A stretch of 50,999 nt of DNA from Deltaproteobacteria bacterium (GTDB lineage Bacteria > Desulfobacterota > GWC2-55-46 > JADFVP01): contig JAJCZH010000012.1 of assembly GCA_029262515.1 (NCBI GenBank), positions 1-50,999 on the forward strand. Direction: 5' to 3'. Positions 11,827 through 19,432 of this stretch are shown piece by piece. How positions within the stretch are numbered: the first letter of the stretch is position 1; every line of letters begins with the position of its first letter. Both the position numbers and the translations under genes were made by a program. Below the pieces are notes generated by a model. It saw only the letters and a list, made by a program, of their open reading frames with translations. It did not search any database and had not been told where the DNA came from.

Positions 11827-12177
11827 TTAACCGTTTTCGAGATGCCTGTACTGAGTTATAAGGTAGCGTTGCTCATTTACGATAATCTTTAAAGGTATGC
11901 CTATTGAGAAGAAGAGTATGAAGCCGTCGCCTAGCGCTCTCAGCACCCTGCCGTCGATAAAGGTGGTTTCACCATTATGAAAGGTTATATCGCCGTATAT
12001 TGTCTCGTCGGGTACGACCATTGTCTCGTCTTCAATTATAAAGTGACCGCTCCTTTCGCTGAGGCTTTTTATCAGGAACGTACCCTTTTCGGTCCTCAAT
12101 CTGGGGCGAATAAGATCAGGGTACTGTACCCTGTAGTACCGTCTTGTGTTTTCACCTGTAAACCCGTTTCTATTCAT
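11827..12177 (-). CDS. PilZ-like domain protein
   Basis: A 116-residue protein. The start is put at 12177 because GAAGGGG lies 8 nt upstream and the PilZ core begins soon after; starting at 12240 would add 21 residues. R12-R-Y-Y-R16 gives the R-x3-R of PilZ c-di-GMP binding. The second motif, normally D-x-S-x2-G, reads S-L-S-E-R-S-G (38-44), so it is degenerate. PilZ proteins bind c-di-GMP and act on motility, exopolysaccharide or other targets. It lies upstream of the GGDEF-EAL gene on the same strand, 295 bp apart, so probably a separate transcript. Assignment is by motif only. Confidence 0.65.
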   Translation of the reverse strand: MNRNGFTGENTRRYYRVQYPDLIRPRLRTEKGTFLIKSLSERSGHFIIEDETMVVPDETIYGDITFHNGETTFIDGRVLRALGDGFILFFSIGIPLKIIVNEQRYLITQYRHLENG

Positions 12178-12637
12178 TAAAATATCCCCTTCTAGATATA
12201 TCTGCATTTTCTCGGAATACTTTAAATATTTTTTTGCCAAATCTTAATTCTTTGCGCACAAATAGCAATATCTTGTGGTCGGCACCGTTTAAGATACAAT
12301 ATCTGTATTTAGGACCTTAAAACCCTGTATGGCAGGTGAGATAGTAATACTGCTACTGATATGTCTATCTAGTTGGTGATGTTGTTGAAGTCAGGAGTCG
12401 GTCTTGGTGGCTGAAAAAGAAAAAAAATAACCCAATGCCTTGCGCAGAACAGGGCCGGGTTGCAGATGGAGTGCTCTAACTTTCTGGTACCGGGTTAGAT
12501 TACGGTAATGAGTACCTTGTGATTAGAAACCGGTAATTCAGGCAGACACTTTATTGAAAGGGCTAATGGTTGAGTCTGGTCATATTGTAACGGTAGAAGT
12601 TTTGTTGCCGGCACAGAGTATTGAGCTGTCTGAAAAG
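12178..12637. other. Gene-free stretch
   Basis: 460 bp between the PilZ gene and the end of the cytochrome gene. Open frames here (such as 12554-12739) look spurious. No clear RNA or terminator was recognised. Confidence 0.4.
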
Positions 12638-13258
12638 TCACCTTTTTTGAGGTTTTCTCCCGGTAATCATTCCCTTGATCAGGTGCTCTCTGTGCATGAA
12701 TGTGGTGGCGAGCACTCCGAGGATATGAACTACTATTAGAAATAGGGTGAGACCTGCGAAGACCTCGTGAATCTCTTCATACAGTTCGTCTTTATGCTCT
12801 CCTTTTTTGTCTTTGCTTCCGCCGTCTGCGTGAGCCGTGGCCGTTAAAGAGAGCCCGGTATCGGCGCTCAGCGGGCCGTGTCCTTCTGCGCCCCATGTTT
12901 TGAGCCCTGTCCAGCAGGTTATTAATAGACAAGAGATAAGCAGAAGCACCATTAGGCCGCCAGCCGGGTTGTGGCCGAGGTAGTGCTTTGAGCGGCCGCT
13001 GAGAAAGCCTTTTAAATAGGCTGAAATCGCGGAGGGGCCGTAGATGAAGTCTGTAAAACGGGCGTGCCGCGTACCGATAAAACCCCAGACAATGCGAAAC
13101 AGCAGCAGCGCAATTATGATATAACCGGCAAAGGCGTGAACAGACTCACTCTCTTCGGCGCTTATATACGCCGTTATGCAAAAGAGCACAAGCGACCAGT
13201 GGAAGATACGGATTGCCGGGTCCCATACTTTTGTAAAGTTTTTACCGTAATCGCTCAA
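12638..13258 (-). CDS. Cytochrome b561-family protein (NiFe-hydrogenase cyt-b-like)
   Basis: A 206-residue integral membrane b-type cytochrome of the four-helix cytochrome b561/COG3658 type. Haem-ligand candidates lie at the expected places: R-I-F-H-W in helix 1, V-H-A-F-A-G-Y at helix 2, and E-I-H-E-V-F-A-G and V-V-H-I-L-G-V in the later helices. H-Y-L-G-H-N-P-A-G-G is the conserved loop motif. A hydrophilic Lys/Gly/His loop (about 140-165) lies between helices 3 and 4. Such proteins pass electrons between quinone and a partner such as a c-type cytochrome or hydrogenase. No partner gene is adjacent, so the redox partner is unknown. Confidence 0.85.
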   Translation of the reverse strand: MSDYGKNFTKVWDPAIRIFHWSLVLFCITAYISAEESESVHAFAGYIIIALLLFRIVWGFIGTRHARFTDFIYGPSAISAYLKGFLSGRSKHYLGHNPAGGLMVLLLISCLLITCWTGLKTWGAEGHGPLSADTGLSLTATAHADGGSKDKKGEHKDELYEEIHEVFAGLTLFLIVVHILGVLATTFMHREHLIKGMITGRKPQKR

Positions 13259-13504
13259 AGCCAGCTCCTCAGTTATTACTATATCCTAAAAAGAGTATCA
13301 GGTTACTCTAGCACACTTCGATCTTTTCGTTACATTGAAAAATAGAGCAGATTACTGATTTCAATTCCGTTCTATATAAGAATCGTTTGTGAGAGGCACT
13401 GCAGGGACCGTTGGCAGTGATTAAATGGCTGTGACCCAGGCTACTTCCTTATATGCCGTGCTGTTATATAGTGGGTAGATAAAATAAAGAAGGAGGTAGT
13501 AGAT

Positions 13505-13591
13505 ATGAAAAAGATCAACACGTTCAAGTCAGACCTAATAGCTTTTGTCGTTCTTGTTATTGGTATTGTCAGCACTATCGCAATAGCGTAA
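13505..13591 (+). CDS. 28-residue single-helix membrane peptide
   Basis: A short ORF that begins M-K-K-I-N-T-F-K-S-D and then has one hydrophobic helix (about 11-28) running to the stop. The ribosome site AGGAGG lies 7 nt upstream of the ATG and is among the strongest in the window. A strong intrinsic terminator starts 26 nt after the stop. The signals bracket a single small gene with its own transcript. The layout (basic N-terminus, one helix) resembles small membrane subunits such as CydX or CcoQ, but I recognise no family. The nearest protein gene is the divergent cytochrome b561 gene; a link with it is speculation. Confidence 0.7.
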   Translation: MKKINTFKSDLIAFVVLVIGIVSTIAIA

Positions 13592-13617
13592 GTAAGATAG
13601 AGGTAGAGATTAATCGT

Positions 13618-13650
13618 CCCCGGGGCCTAGAAGGTTCCGGGGGCTTTTTT
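13618..13650 (+). terminator. Intrinsic terminator of the 28-residue peptide gene
   Basis: A GC-rich stem (13618-13627 with 13633-13643, including two G-T pairs and a bulge) is followed by six T (13645-13650). Confidence 0.9.
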
Positions 13651-13808
13651 GTCTTGGCTTTGCAAGGGTGGCAAACTGAGCTATATCCAAGTTAGTAAGC
13701 AAGAGGTGGCTTAACAGGGTGAGGCTGAATTGGTAGTGCAAAAATCCTATATGAAGTACCTAATTGATAATTGCACTAATAATTTCTGTATTTCCATCGA
13801 TAGTTAAT

Positions 13809-13833
13809 GTGGTGGGTGGGCTGCACCCACCAC
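13809..13833. repeat. Perfect 10-bp hairpin
   Basis: GTGGTGGGTG and CACCCACCAC enclose a 5-nt loop. There is no T-run after it in either direction, so it is not a simple terminator. Confidence 0.6.
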
Positions 13834-13939
13834 AAAGCTGTTCCTTACGGCAGGATAAAAACGTTGGGTAACGCCTTACGGTTCGCTCATTACCAATATT
13901 ATACTACTCAAAAGAAAGTTGGGGACGGTCCGGGGACGC

Positions 13940-13975
13940 AAAAAAGGGGCTACCTGAAGAGGTAACCCCTTTTTT
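13940..13975 (-). terminator. Bidirectional terminator after tRNA-His
   Basis: A 16-bp stem (13940-13955 with 13960-13975) with one mismatch and a 4-nt loop, flanked by six A and six T. It lies 15 nt past the tRNA 3' end on the minus strand. Confidence 0.9.
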
Positions 13976-13989
13976 GTATTTAAAAAAAC

Positions 13990-14067
13990 TGGGGTGGACG
14001 AGGGGATTCGAACCCCCGGCCCCCGGAGTCACAGTCCGGTGCTCTAACCAACTGAGCTACGCCCACC
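13990..14067 (-). tRNA. tRNA-His (GTG anticodon)
   Basis: The minus strand folds into a full cloverleaf: acceptor GTGGGCG/CGTCCAC with the extra 5' G of tRNA-His facing C73, D arm GCTC/GAGC, anticodon arm CCGGA/TCCGG around loop CTGTGAC (anticodon GTG), and T arm GGGGG/CCCCT with TTCGAAT. The CCA end appears to be encoded (13992-13990). A terminator follows. No integrase is next to it. Confidence 0.97.
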
Positions 14068-14284
14068 ATAAGTATTTTTCTATCTGAAAACAGTTCAGCA
14101 AGGGTAGCATACCGCCCTGCTCGAAGTCAATCTCAATGGCCTGTCATGAAGCCTGTATGGGCATTTTATTTATGCAGTTTCGTAGTAACAGCCGGGGCCT
14201 GTAATATCATCGGTCTTCGACTCGTAAACTTTATACTCTTTTTTACTCTCTGCTTCTCTGGAATTCGTTGGAATTCTCTACCAT

Positions 14285-15937
14285 TCACATTTTTTCGGGT
14301 GTGGAGACCCCTAGCAGCCTTAGGCCGTTCGAGGCCACCGTGCCGACGGCTTTTAATAGCAACAGCCGCGCTGCCGTTGTGCCGGTATCGTCCGTAACAA
14401 CACGGTTGCGGTTGTAGTACGGGTGGAACAGGCCTGCAAGTTCCATGAGATAGAAGGTCACACGGTGCGGCTCCATCTCGCGGGCGCTTCTCTCAATGAC
14501 CTCTTCAAAGCGGCCGAGGTGGCGTATCAGCCTGATCTCTTCCGGGCCGAACTTGTCTGCCAATCCAGCCAGCTCCGAGTCATCGGGCATTGCGATTCCT
14601 TTTTCGACCGCGTGGCTGAAGATGGAGTTGACCCGCGCGTTGCAGTACTGGACGTAGTAGACCGGGTTCTCCGAGGCCTGGCTCTTGGCGAGTTTGAGAT
14701 CGAAGTCGAGCTGCGCGTCAGACTTTCTCATCAGGAAGAAGAAGCGGCAGGCGTCAGCGCCGACTTCGTCCATCACCTGCTTGAGTGTTACGAACTCTCC
14801 CGAGCGTTTGCCCATGGCGACCGGCTCGCCGCCCCTCAAGAGGGCGACAAGTTGTATAAAGATTACCTTAAGCGCAGAGTCGTCGAGCCCTAGAGCGCGA
14901 AATAGCGCCCGAACCCGCGCCTCGTAACCGTGGTGGTCTGCGCCCCATATGTTTACGAGCGTGTCGAAACCGCGCCGCATCTTATCTCTGTGGTACGCAA
15001 TGTCAGAGGCGAAGTAGGTTCTCTCTCCGTCGGCCTTTATGAGAACGCGGTCTTTATCGTCGCCGTACTCTTCGGTCTTGAACCATGTCGCGCCCTCTTT
15101 TTCGTAGATAAGCCCCTTCTTCTTAAGTTCTTCTATCGTGTCTACTACCAGCCCATCATCGTCGAGACTCTTCTCCGAGAACCAGTTGTCGAACTCTATG
15201 CCGAACTCTTTCAGGTCCTCTTCTATCCACTTTTTCATGGCAGATATGCCGAACTCTACGGCAGTCGGTACCGAACCGCCGCCTTTTTTCAGGGCTTCGC
15301 AGTACTCTTTCGCTATATCTGTTATGTAGTCGCCCCTGTAGTGGTTCTCTGAGAACTCGACCTCTTTGCCCTCAAGCTCATCTACTCTCATCTTTATAGA
15401 TTCGCCGAGGTTGTAGACCTGGCGGCCCGCATCGTTTATATAGAACTCTTTGGTTACGTCGTAACCCGCGGCCTTTAGCACCCTTGAGAGCGCGTCACCT
15501 ACGGCGGCGCCCCTGCCGTGGCCTATGTGCAGCGGGCCGGTGGGGTTTGCGCTGACGAATTCTACCTGAACCTTTTTGCCTTTACCTATAGAACTGGTAC
15601 CGTACAACTCTTTACACGAGAGTATCCGTTCGAGCAGGTCTACCCAGAAGCTACGGTCGAGAAAAATATTTATAAAACCGGGCCCGGCCACCTCTGCTTT
15701 TGTAACGGATTCGCTGCTCGCTATACGCTCGGCGAGTTTTTCGGCTATATCGCGCGGAGGCCTGCGCTCGCTTTTAGTAAGGAGCATCGCTATGTTGGTC
15801 GAGAAGTCGCCGAATTCCTCCTTCTTAGACTGCTCAACCACGATGCCCGGTAGAGACGACTCATCCGTTGTCAGCTCTCCGGCTTCACGCGCTTCGTAAA
15901 CCGCGGTTTCTATTATCTCTTTTACGCCTTGTTTCAT
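14285..15937 (-). CDS. argS: Arginyl-tRNA synthetase
   Basis: A 550-residue class I synthetase that charges tRNA-Arg. The N-terminal Add-1 domain precedes the Rossmann fold with H-I-G-H (137-140) in N-P-T-G-P-L-H-I-G-H-G-R-G. The second class I signature is the ArgS variant around V-A-M-G-K-R-S-G-E. The C-terminal anticodon-binding DALR domain ends with L-G-V. Size and motifs are normal. The start ATG lies 2 nt after the stop of the carbon-nitrogen hydrolase, so the two are co-transcribed, with tRNA-His further downstream. Confidence 0.98.
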   Translation of the reverse strand: MKQGVKEIIETAVYEAREAGELTTDESSLPGIVVEQSKKEEFGDFSTNIAMLLTKSERRPPRDIAEKLAERIASSESVTKAEVAGPGFINIFLDRSFWVDLLERILSCKELYGTSSIGKGKKVQVEFVSANPTGPLHIGHGRGAAVGDALSRVLKAAGYDVTKEFYINDAGRQVYNLGESIKMRVDELEGKEVEFSENHYRGDYITDIAKEYCEALKKGGGSVPTAVEFGISAMKKWIEEDLKEFGIEFDNWFSEKSLDDDGLVVDTIEELKKKGLIYEKEGATWFKTEEYGDDKDRVLIKADGERTYFASDIAYHRDKMRRGFDTLVNIWGADHHGYEARVRALFRALGLDDSALKVIFIQLVALLRGGEPVAMGKRSGEFVTLKQVMDEVGADACRFFFLMRKSDAQLDFDLKLAKSQASENPVYYVQYCNARVNSIFSHAVEKGIAMPDDSELAGLADKFGPEEIRLIRHLGRFEEVIERSAREMEPHRVTFYLMELAGLFHPYYNRNRVVTDDTGTTAARLLLLKAVGTVASNGLRLLGVSTPEKM

Positions 15938-15939
15938 AC

Positions 15940-16767
15940 TCAGCTCTCTGAAATCTCTTTATAGAGTTCGGGCCTGCGTCCTTTTAAAAAGACCCATTCG
16001 TTCCGTGTGGTCGCTATCTCACTGAGGTCCATTGTGGCTATTACTATGCCTTCACCCTGGCCTCCGGGTTCTACTAACATCTCTCCGTCGGGGCGGACCG
16101 CAAAACTTCTTCCGTAGAACTCCTGTTGCTCTTCGCCGCCGACCCTGTTCACCCTGAAGATGAAGAGACCGTTTGCATGGGCCGAAGCAGCGATCATCCT
16201 CTCCCATTTTTTGTGGGAGTGCAGGAAGGCCGAGGCCGTTGGGGCGAAGACGATCTCCGCGCCTTTTAGAGCTAGTGTGCGGAAGCCTTCAGGAAAGAAG
16301 ATGTCCCAGCAGAGCTGTACGCCTATAGTGGCGTTCGGGGTCTCGAAGACCGGAAAACCGAGGTCACCCGGGGTGAAGTAGCTACCCTCTTCCCACAGAG
16401 GTATTTGTGGAATATGGAGTTTTCTGTACCGGCCGATTATCTCCCCGTCAGGGCCTATTACAAAGGCTGTGTTGAAGTACTTCTCTTCGTAGAGTTCAAA
16501 GATAGGGGCTATGACGAGGCTCTTGCTCTTTTGCGCCGCCTCTTGCATGGCCATAATGCTCGGCCCGTCCGCCCTCTCGCTTATAGAGAAGTTGGCTTCG
16601 TTTATTTCAGACGGGAACCACCTGGAGTTGAAAAGCTGGGGCAGGGCGATTATCTCGGCGCCTTCGGCGCCGGCTAGTTCGATCAGCTCGGTGGCCTTGC
16701 GCAGATTTTTTCCTGTATCGGCACCCGGCGCCATCTGCACGGCTGCGGTCTTGACAGTTCTGTTCAC
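15940..16767 (-). CDS. Carbon-nitrogen hydrolase family protein with Gln at the catalytic Glu position
   Basis: A 275-residue nitrilase-superfamily protein, nearest in layout to N-carbamoylputrescine amidase and related amidases. The catalytic Lys116 (Y-R-K-L-H-I-P) and Cys153 (Q-L-C-W-D-I-F-F-P-E) are present, as is the second Glu (W-E-E-G-S-Y-F-T-P-G-D). The first catalytic Glu, normally in L-P-E-L, is Gln44 (A-L-P-Q-L-F; codon CAG). The family uses a Glu-Lys-Cys triad, so this change would weaken or alter hydrolysis. It precedes argS in one operon. Whether it is a subfamily trait or inactivation needs homologues. Confidence 0.85.
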   Translation of the reverse strand: MNRTVKTAAVQMAPGADTGKNLRKATELIELAGAEGAEIIALPQLFNSRWFPSEINEANFSISERADGPSIMAMQEAAQKSKSLVIAPIFELYEEKYFNTAFVIGPDGEIIGRYRKLHIPQIPLWEEGSYFTPGDLGFPVFETPNATIGVQLCWDIFFPEGFRTLALKGAEIVFAPTASAFLHSHKKWERMIAASAHANGLFIFRVNRVGGEEQQEFYGRSFAVRPDGEMLVEPGGQGEGIVIATMDLSEIATTRNEWVFLKGRRPELYKEISES

Positions 16768-16972
16768 GCCGTCTCTCTCTTTTTTTCTATTATAATCAAT
16801 ATAGAATGGCCCCCTAAGCGCATAGAAGCATTCACCGGTAGTAAATTTAAGTTACGTGGCAAAAATTCCGATATGGAAGTTAAGCATATAGGCATGTAAG
16901 GGGTGTATGTGCTTTTGGCTATGCGGAGCTGTTACTGGATAGGTATACCGCCTCAGTGCTCTGTTATTACGC

Positions 16973-17305
16973 TTATTCGGCAATCCTGTACAGAACCTCA
17001 TCCCTACCGATCATGCCGAGCTCTTTTTTGGCGATAAACTCTATAAATCGCTTGTCAGTTTTGAGGAGTTCGATTCTTTTTTCAAGACCTCTGTTCTCCT
17101 CACTAGTAGAGTGGTTGAATGCTACAATACCATCGCGCTCCGCATCGAGCCTGTAGGCGTCAACAAAGCCTTTATCGCCAAAGATTGCAAAGAGTGCTAC
17201 TGCGGCAACGCAGGTAGTAAAGACATGCCACTTCTTAATGCTGCTTCTGTTTTTTGTCTTTTTTTTCACTAAGTTATCTTTAGCAGAGCGTGCATAAAAT
17301 GTCAA
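16973..17305 (-). CDS. ftsB: FtsB/DivIC-like cell division protein
   Basis: A 110-residue bitopic protein: a basic cytoplasmic N-terminus, one membrane helix (about 28-45), a coiled-coil-like stretch (about 65-85), and the C-terminal L-G-M-I-G-R-D-E-V-L-Y typical of septum formation initiator (DivIC/FtsB) proteins. FtsB works with FtsL and FtsQ in the divisome at the inner membrane. The start could be a few residues further in, as no strong ribosome site marks the first ATG. It lies upstream of the hydrolase gene with a 205-bp gap. No eno or ispD neighbour is seen. Family assignment rests on layout and the C-terminal motif. Confidence 0.8.
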   Translation of the reverse strand: MTFYARSAKDNLVKKKTKNRSSIKKWHVFTTCVAAVALFAIFGDKGFVDAYRLDAERDGIVAFNHSTSEENRGLEKRIELLKTDKRFIEFIAKKELGMIGRDEVLYRIAE

Positions 17306-17384
17306 GGAGTTATAGCTTGTTTACAGTAGGGGGGAAAAGCTTGTTGTAGATTAATAACAATGTTCACTATTGATTAGATTTAAG

Positions 17385-17412
17385 TTGACAATGTAAAGCC
17401 GGCTGATATTAT
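17385..17412 (+). promoter_or_regulatory. Sigma-70-type promoter for the zinc-ribbon PilZ gene
   Basis: TTGACA (17385-17390) and TATTAT (17407-17412) are 16 nt apart, about 65 nt upstream of the start at 17478. Confidence 0.7.
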
Positions 17413-17477
17413 AGAGTCACTCGATTCTACAGCTTGTAAGGTACAGTAATAATTTGCCGGTCAACTGGTGAGGAACA

Positions 17478-17837
17478 ATGAACAAGCTGAGCTGTCCGAG
17501 ATGTTCAAATCCATTTTTTACGGCTGCGCGGGAGATAAAGATGCCTTGCCCGTATTGCGGTTACGAGGTTAAGGTAGAAGACTCGGAGAGAAGAGATCTC
17601 GGAAGAGAGACTGTTCAAAAGGGTTGTGATATTCTAAAAGGTGAAGTCAGCGTTCCGGTTCGCACCGTAGATTTGTCTACCACAGGTGTCGGTATCAAGA
17701 TGAAGGGCTACCTTCCGTTCGATACCAATGATACGGTAGACGTGCAGTGTGCAGGGCTTGATATTGCAAAAAAGGCACGCGTAGTCTGGACAAAGAAGTT
17801 TTACGGATTGTCGAGGGCAGGCTTAATGTTCTGCTGA
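17478..17837 (+). CDS. PilZ-domain protein with N-terminal zinc ribbon
   Basis: A 119-residue protein. The N-terminus is a zinc ribbon: C6-P-R-C9 and C24-P-Y-C27. A PilZ-type domain follows, with R39-x3-R43 and D65-L-S-T-T-G70, the c-di-GMP-binding pair, then a beta-barrel-like remainder that ends at F-C. A near-consensus promoter lies upstream and a strong terminator downstream, so it is a single-gene transcript. Zinc ribbons often mediate nucleic acid or protein contact; here they may couple c-di-GMP to a partner, which is inference. The start ATG follows GAGGAAC closely. Confidence 0.82.
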   Translation: MNKLSCPRCSNPFFTAAREIKMPCPYCGYEVKVEDSERRDLGRETVQKGCDILKGEVSVPVRTVDLSTTGVGIKMKGYLPFDTNDTVDVQCAGLDIAKKARVVWTKKFYGLSRAGLMFC

Positions 17838-17967
17838 CAGTAAAGAGTCTGTGGCTGAGGTGACCTATCTTGTCCCTTTCTTCTTCTGTGCTTTTATTGT
17901 GATTATCTGTTTTTGTTTGACTATCAAACTACTCGTCTCTTTATTTTACAAGGCAATATGATATATT

Positions 17968-17992
17968 AAAGACCGCCTCTAAGGCGGTCTTT
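17968..17992 (+). terminator. Intrinsic terminator
   Basis: A 10-bp stem (GACCGCC core, 17968-17977 with 17983-17992) and a run of T lie about 130 nt downstream of the zinc-ribbon PilZ gene. Confidence 0.9.
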
Positions 17993-18238
17993 TTTTTTGT
18001 CTCTGCACCCGTATTGCAAAACTTCTATTATAGCCGTGTAGCGGGGAACAAATAGGCTTGACCTGTAGGCGTGTGTAATATAACATCTTATGGATTGATC
18101 GGTTCCAGTTATATAGTATGTACTTTATATGAGTATTTTGAGGTACGGCTTCGGTCTCTGATATATGGTGTGCTGCATTGGTATTGCTACGGAAGCGTTA
18201 AGACCGAATTTTTATCTAATTGCAAAAAGAGCTTTTTA

Positions 18239-19372
18239 ATGACTAGCGGTGTCTACAGTTTTCAGCAGATAAAGGATGCGATCGACAGGGGCTTTGTCAG
18301 GGCCAATGGCGAAGCTATAGCCGATGGGCAGATTCAGCCCGCTTCCGTCGATTTGAGGCTCGGTCCCAAGGCCTACAGGCTGATTTCGAGCTTCCTGCCC
18401 GAAGGGCATACCGTAATGGATAAGCTTAGGGCCGAAGACCAGTACGGAAGCGATCTCGTTATGTACGAGACCGATATATCGGAAGGGGGCATTCTCGAAA
18501 AGGGACATGTCTATCTTATACCTCTTCTGGAGGAGCTTGCATTACCCGAAGGGGTCTCAGGTCGCGCGAATCCGAAGTCCACTACCGGCAGGTTAGATGT
18601 ATTTGCACGCGTGCTTACCGATTACAGCCAACGGTTCGATGATATTGCAATCGGGTACAGGGGCGGGCTCTATCTTGAGGTAATGCCGCGTTCTTATACC
18701 ATCAAAGTGCATGAAGGGCTCTCTTTAGTGCAGCTTCGCCTTATGAAGGGCGACTGCCTTCTTAGCGACGCACAGCTCAAAACCCTTAATAACGATTGTA
18801 ACCTCCTCTTTGACGGAGACGATCATATAGAAACAAGGGATATGAATATCTCTAACGGACTATTCATGAGCGTTGACCTCGAAGGAGACGACGCAACCGG
18901 TATTATCGGCTACAAGAGCCGGAAGAACTCTCATGTGGTAGATCTCTCCAAGAAGGGGTACTACGATATAGAAGACTTCTGGGAGCCGTTAACGAGAACG
19001 GAGAAGGGCACTATTATACTCGAACCCGAAGAGTTTTATATACTCTCATCCAAAGAGAGGGTGCGGGTACCTCCGTCCTATGCCGCCGAAATGGCCGCTT
19101 ACGAGGCCGGTTCGGGCGAGCTGCGAACGCATTACGCCGGTTTCTTCGACCCCGGTTTCGGTTACGGCCCTAAAGGCGAGGTTTTGGGTACAAAAGCGGT
19201 ACTGGAGGTCAGAGCCCATGATGTGCCATTTATGATCGCCGATGGGCAGACCTTCTGCAAGTTGACCTTTGAGAAGATGCTTGAGGTGCCGGAGCAGGTC
19301 TACGGGCCGAAGATCGGCTCGTCGTATCAGTTCCAGACCATAACCCTGAGCAAGCAGTTCAAGAAGCGCTAG
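18239..19372 (+). CDS. dcd: 2'-deoxycytidine 5'-triphosphate deaminase (long form)
   Basis: 377 residues from the ATG at 18239. The upstream in-frame extension to 18071 is AT-rich and unlike the family. The protein is the long DCD type with two tandem dUTPase-like jelly rolls: in the first half Q-P-A-S-V-D-L-R-L-G and R-A-N-P-K-S-T-T-G-R-L-D-V-F-A-R-V-L, the dCTP deaminase active-site region; in the second half F-F-D-P-G-F-G and A-V-L-E-V-R. It makes dUTP from dCTP as a route to dTTP. It lies upstream of ftsK, with 60 bp between. Confidence 0.92.
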   Translation: MTSGVYSFQQIKDAIDRGFVRANGEAIADGQIQPASVDLRLGPKAYRLISSFLPEGHTVMDKLRAEDQYGSDLVMYETDISEGGILEKGHVYLIPLLEELALPEGVSGRANPKSTTGRLDVFARVLTDYSQRFDDIAIGYRGGLYLEVMPRSYTIKVHEGLSLVQLRLMKGDCLLSDAQLKTLNNDCNLLFDGDDHIETRDMNISNGLFMSVDLEGDDATGIIGYKSRKNSHVVDLSKKGYYDIEDFWEPLTRTEKGTIILEPEEFYILSSKERVRVPPSYAAEMAAYEAGSGELRTHYAGFFDPGFGYGPKGEVLGTKAVLEVRAHDVPFMIADGQTFCKLTFEKMLEVPEQVYGPKIGSSYQFQTITLSKQFKKR

Positions 19373-19432
19373 CTCTCTTTTTTTAATCAGGCATGGTGAA
19401 CTCATCCTACTTATTGAGACGTCTGAGTAATA

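Larger units (their letters stand above)
13592..13989. other. Intergenic stretch with inverted repeats
   Basis: About 400 bp with no gene. It holds two terminators and a perfect 10-bp inverted repeat (13809-13818 with 13824-13833, 5-nt loop). It also has a G-rich near-repeat GGGGACGGTCCGGGGACG (13921-13938). The last two are reminiscent of dispersed palindromic repeats, but copy number cannot be judged from one window. Confidence 0.5.

Noticed and set aside
12554-12739. 61-residue plus-strand frame overlapping the cytochrome gene end
   Set aside because: Overlaps the real minus-strand gene and has no family or ribosome site.
13990-14284. Integration site at tRNA-His
   Set aside because: No integrase, direct repeat or foreign block next to the tRNA.
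18071-18238. Longer N-terminus for the dCTP deaminase
   Set aside because: The 56 extra residues are AT-rich and unlike the family; the ATG at 18239 fits the domain start.
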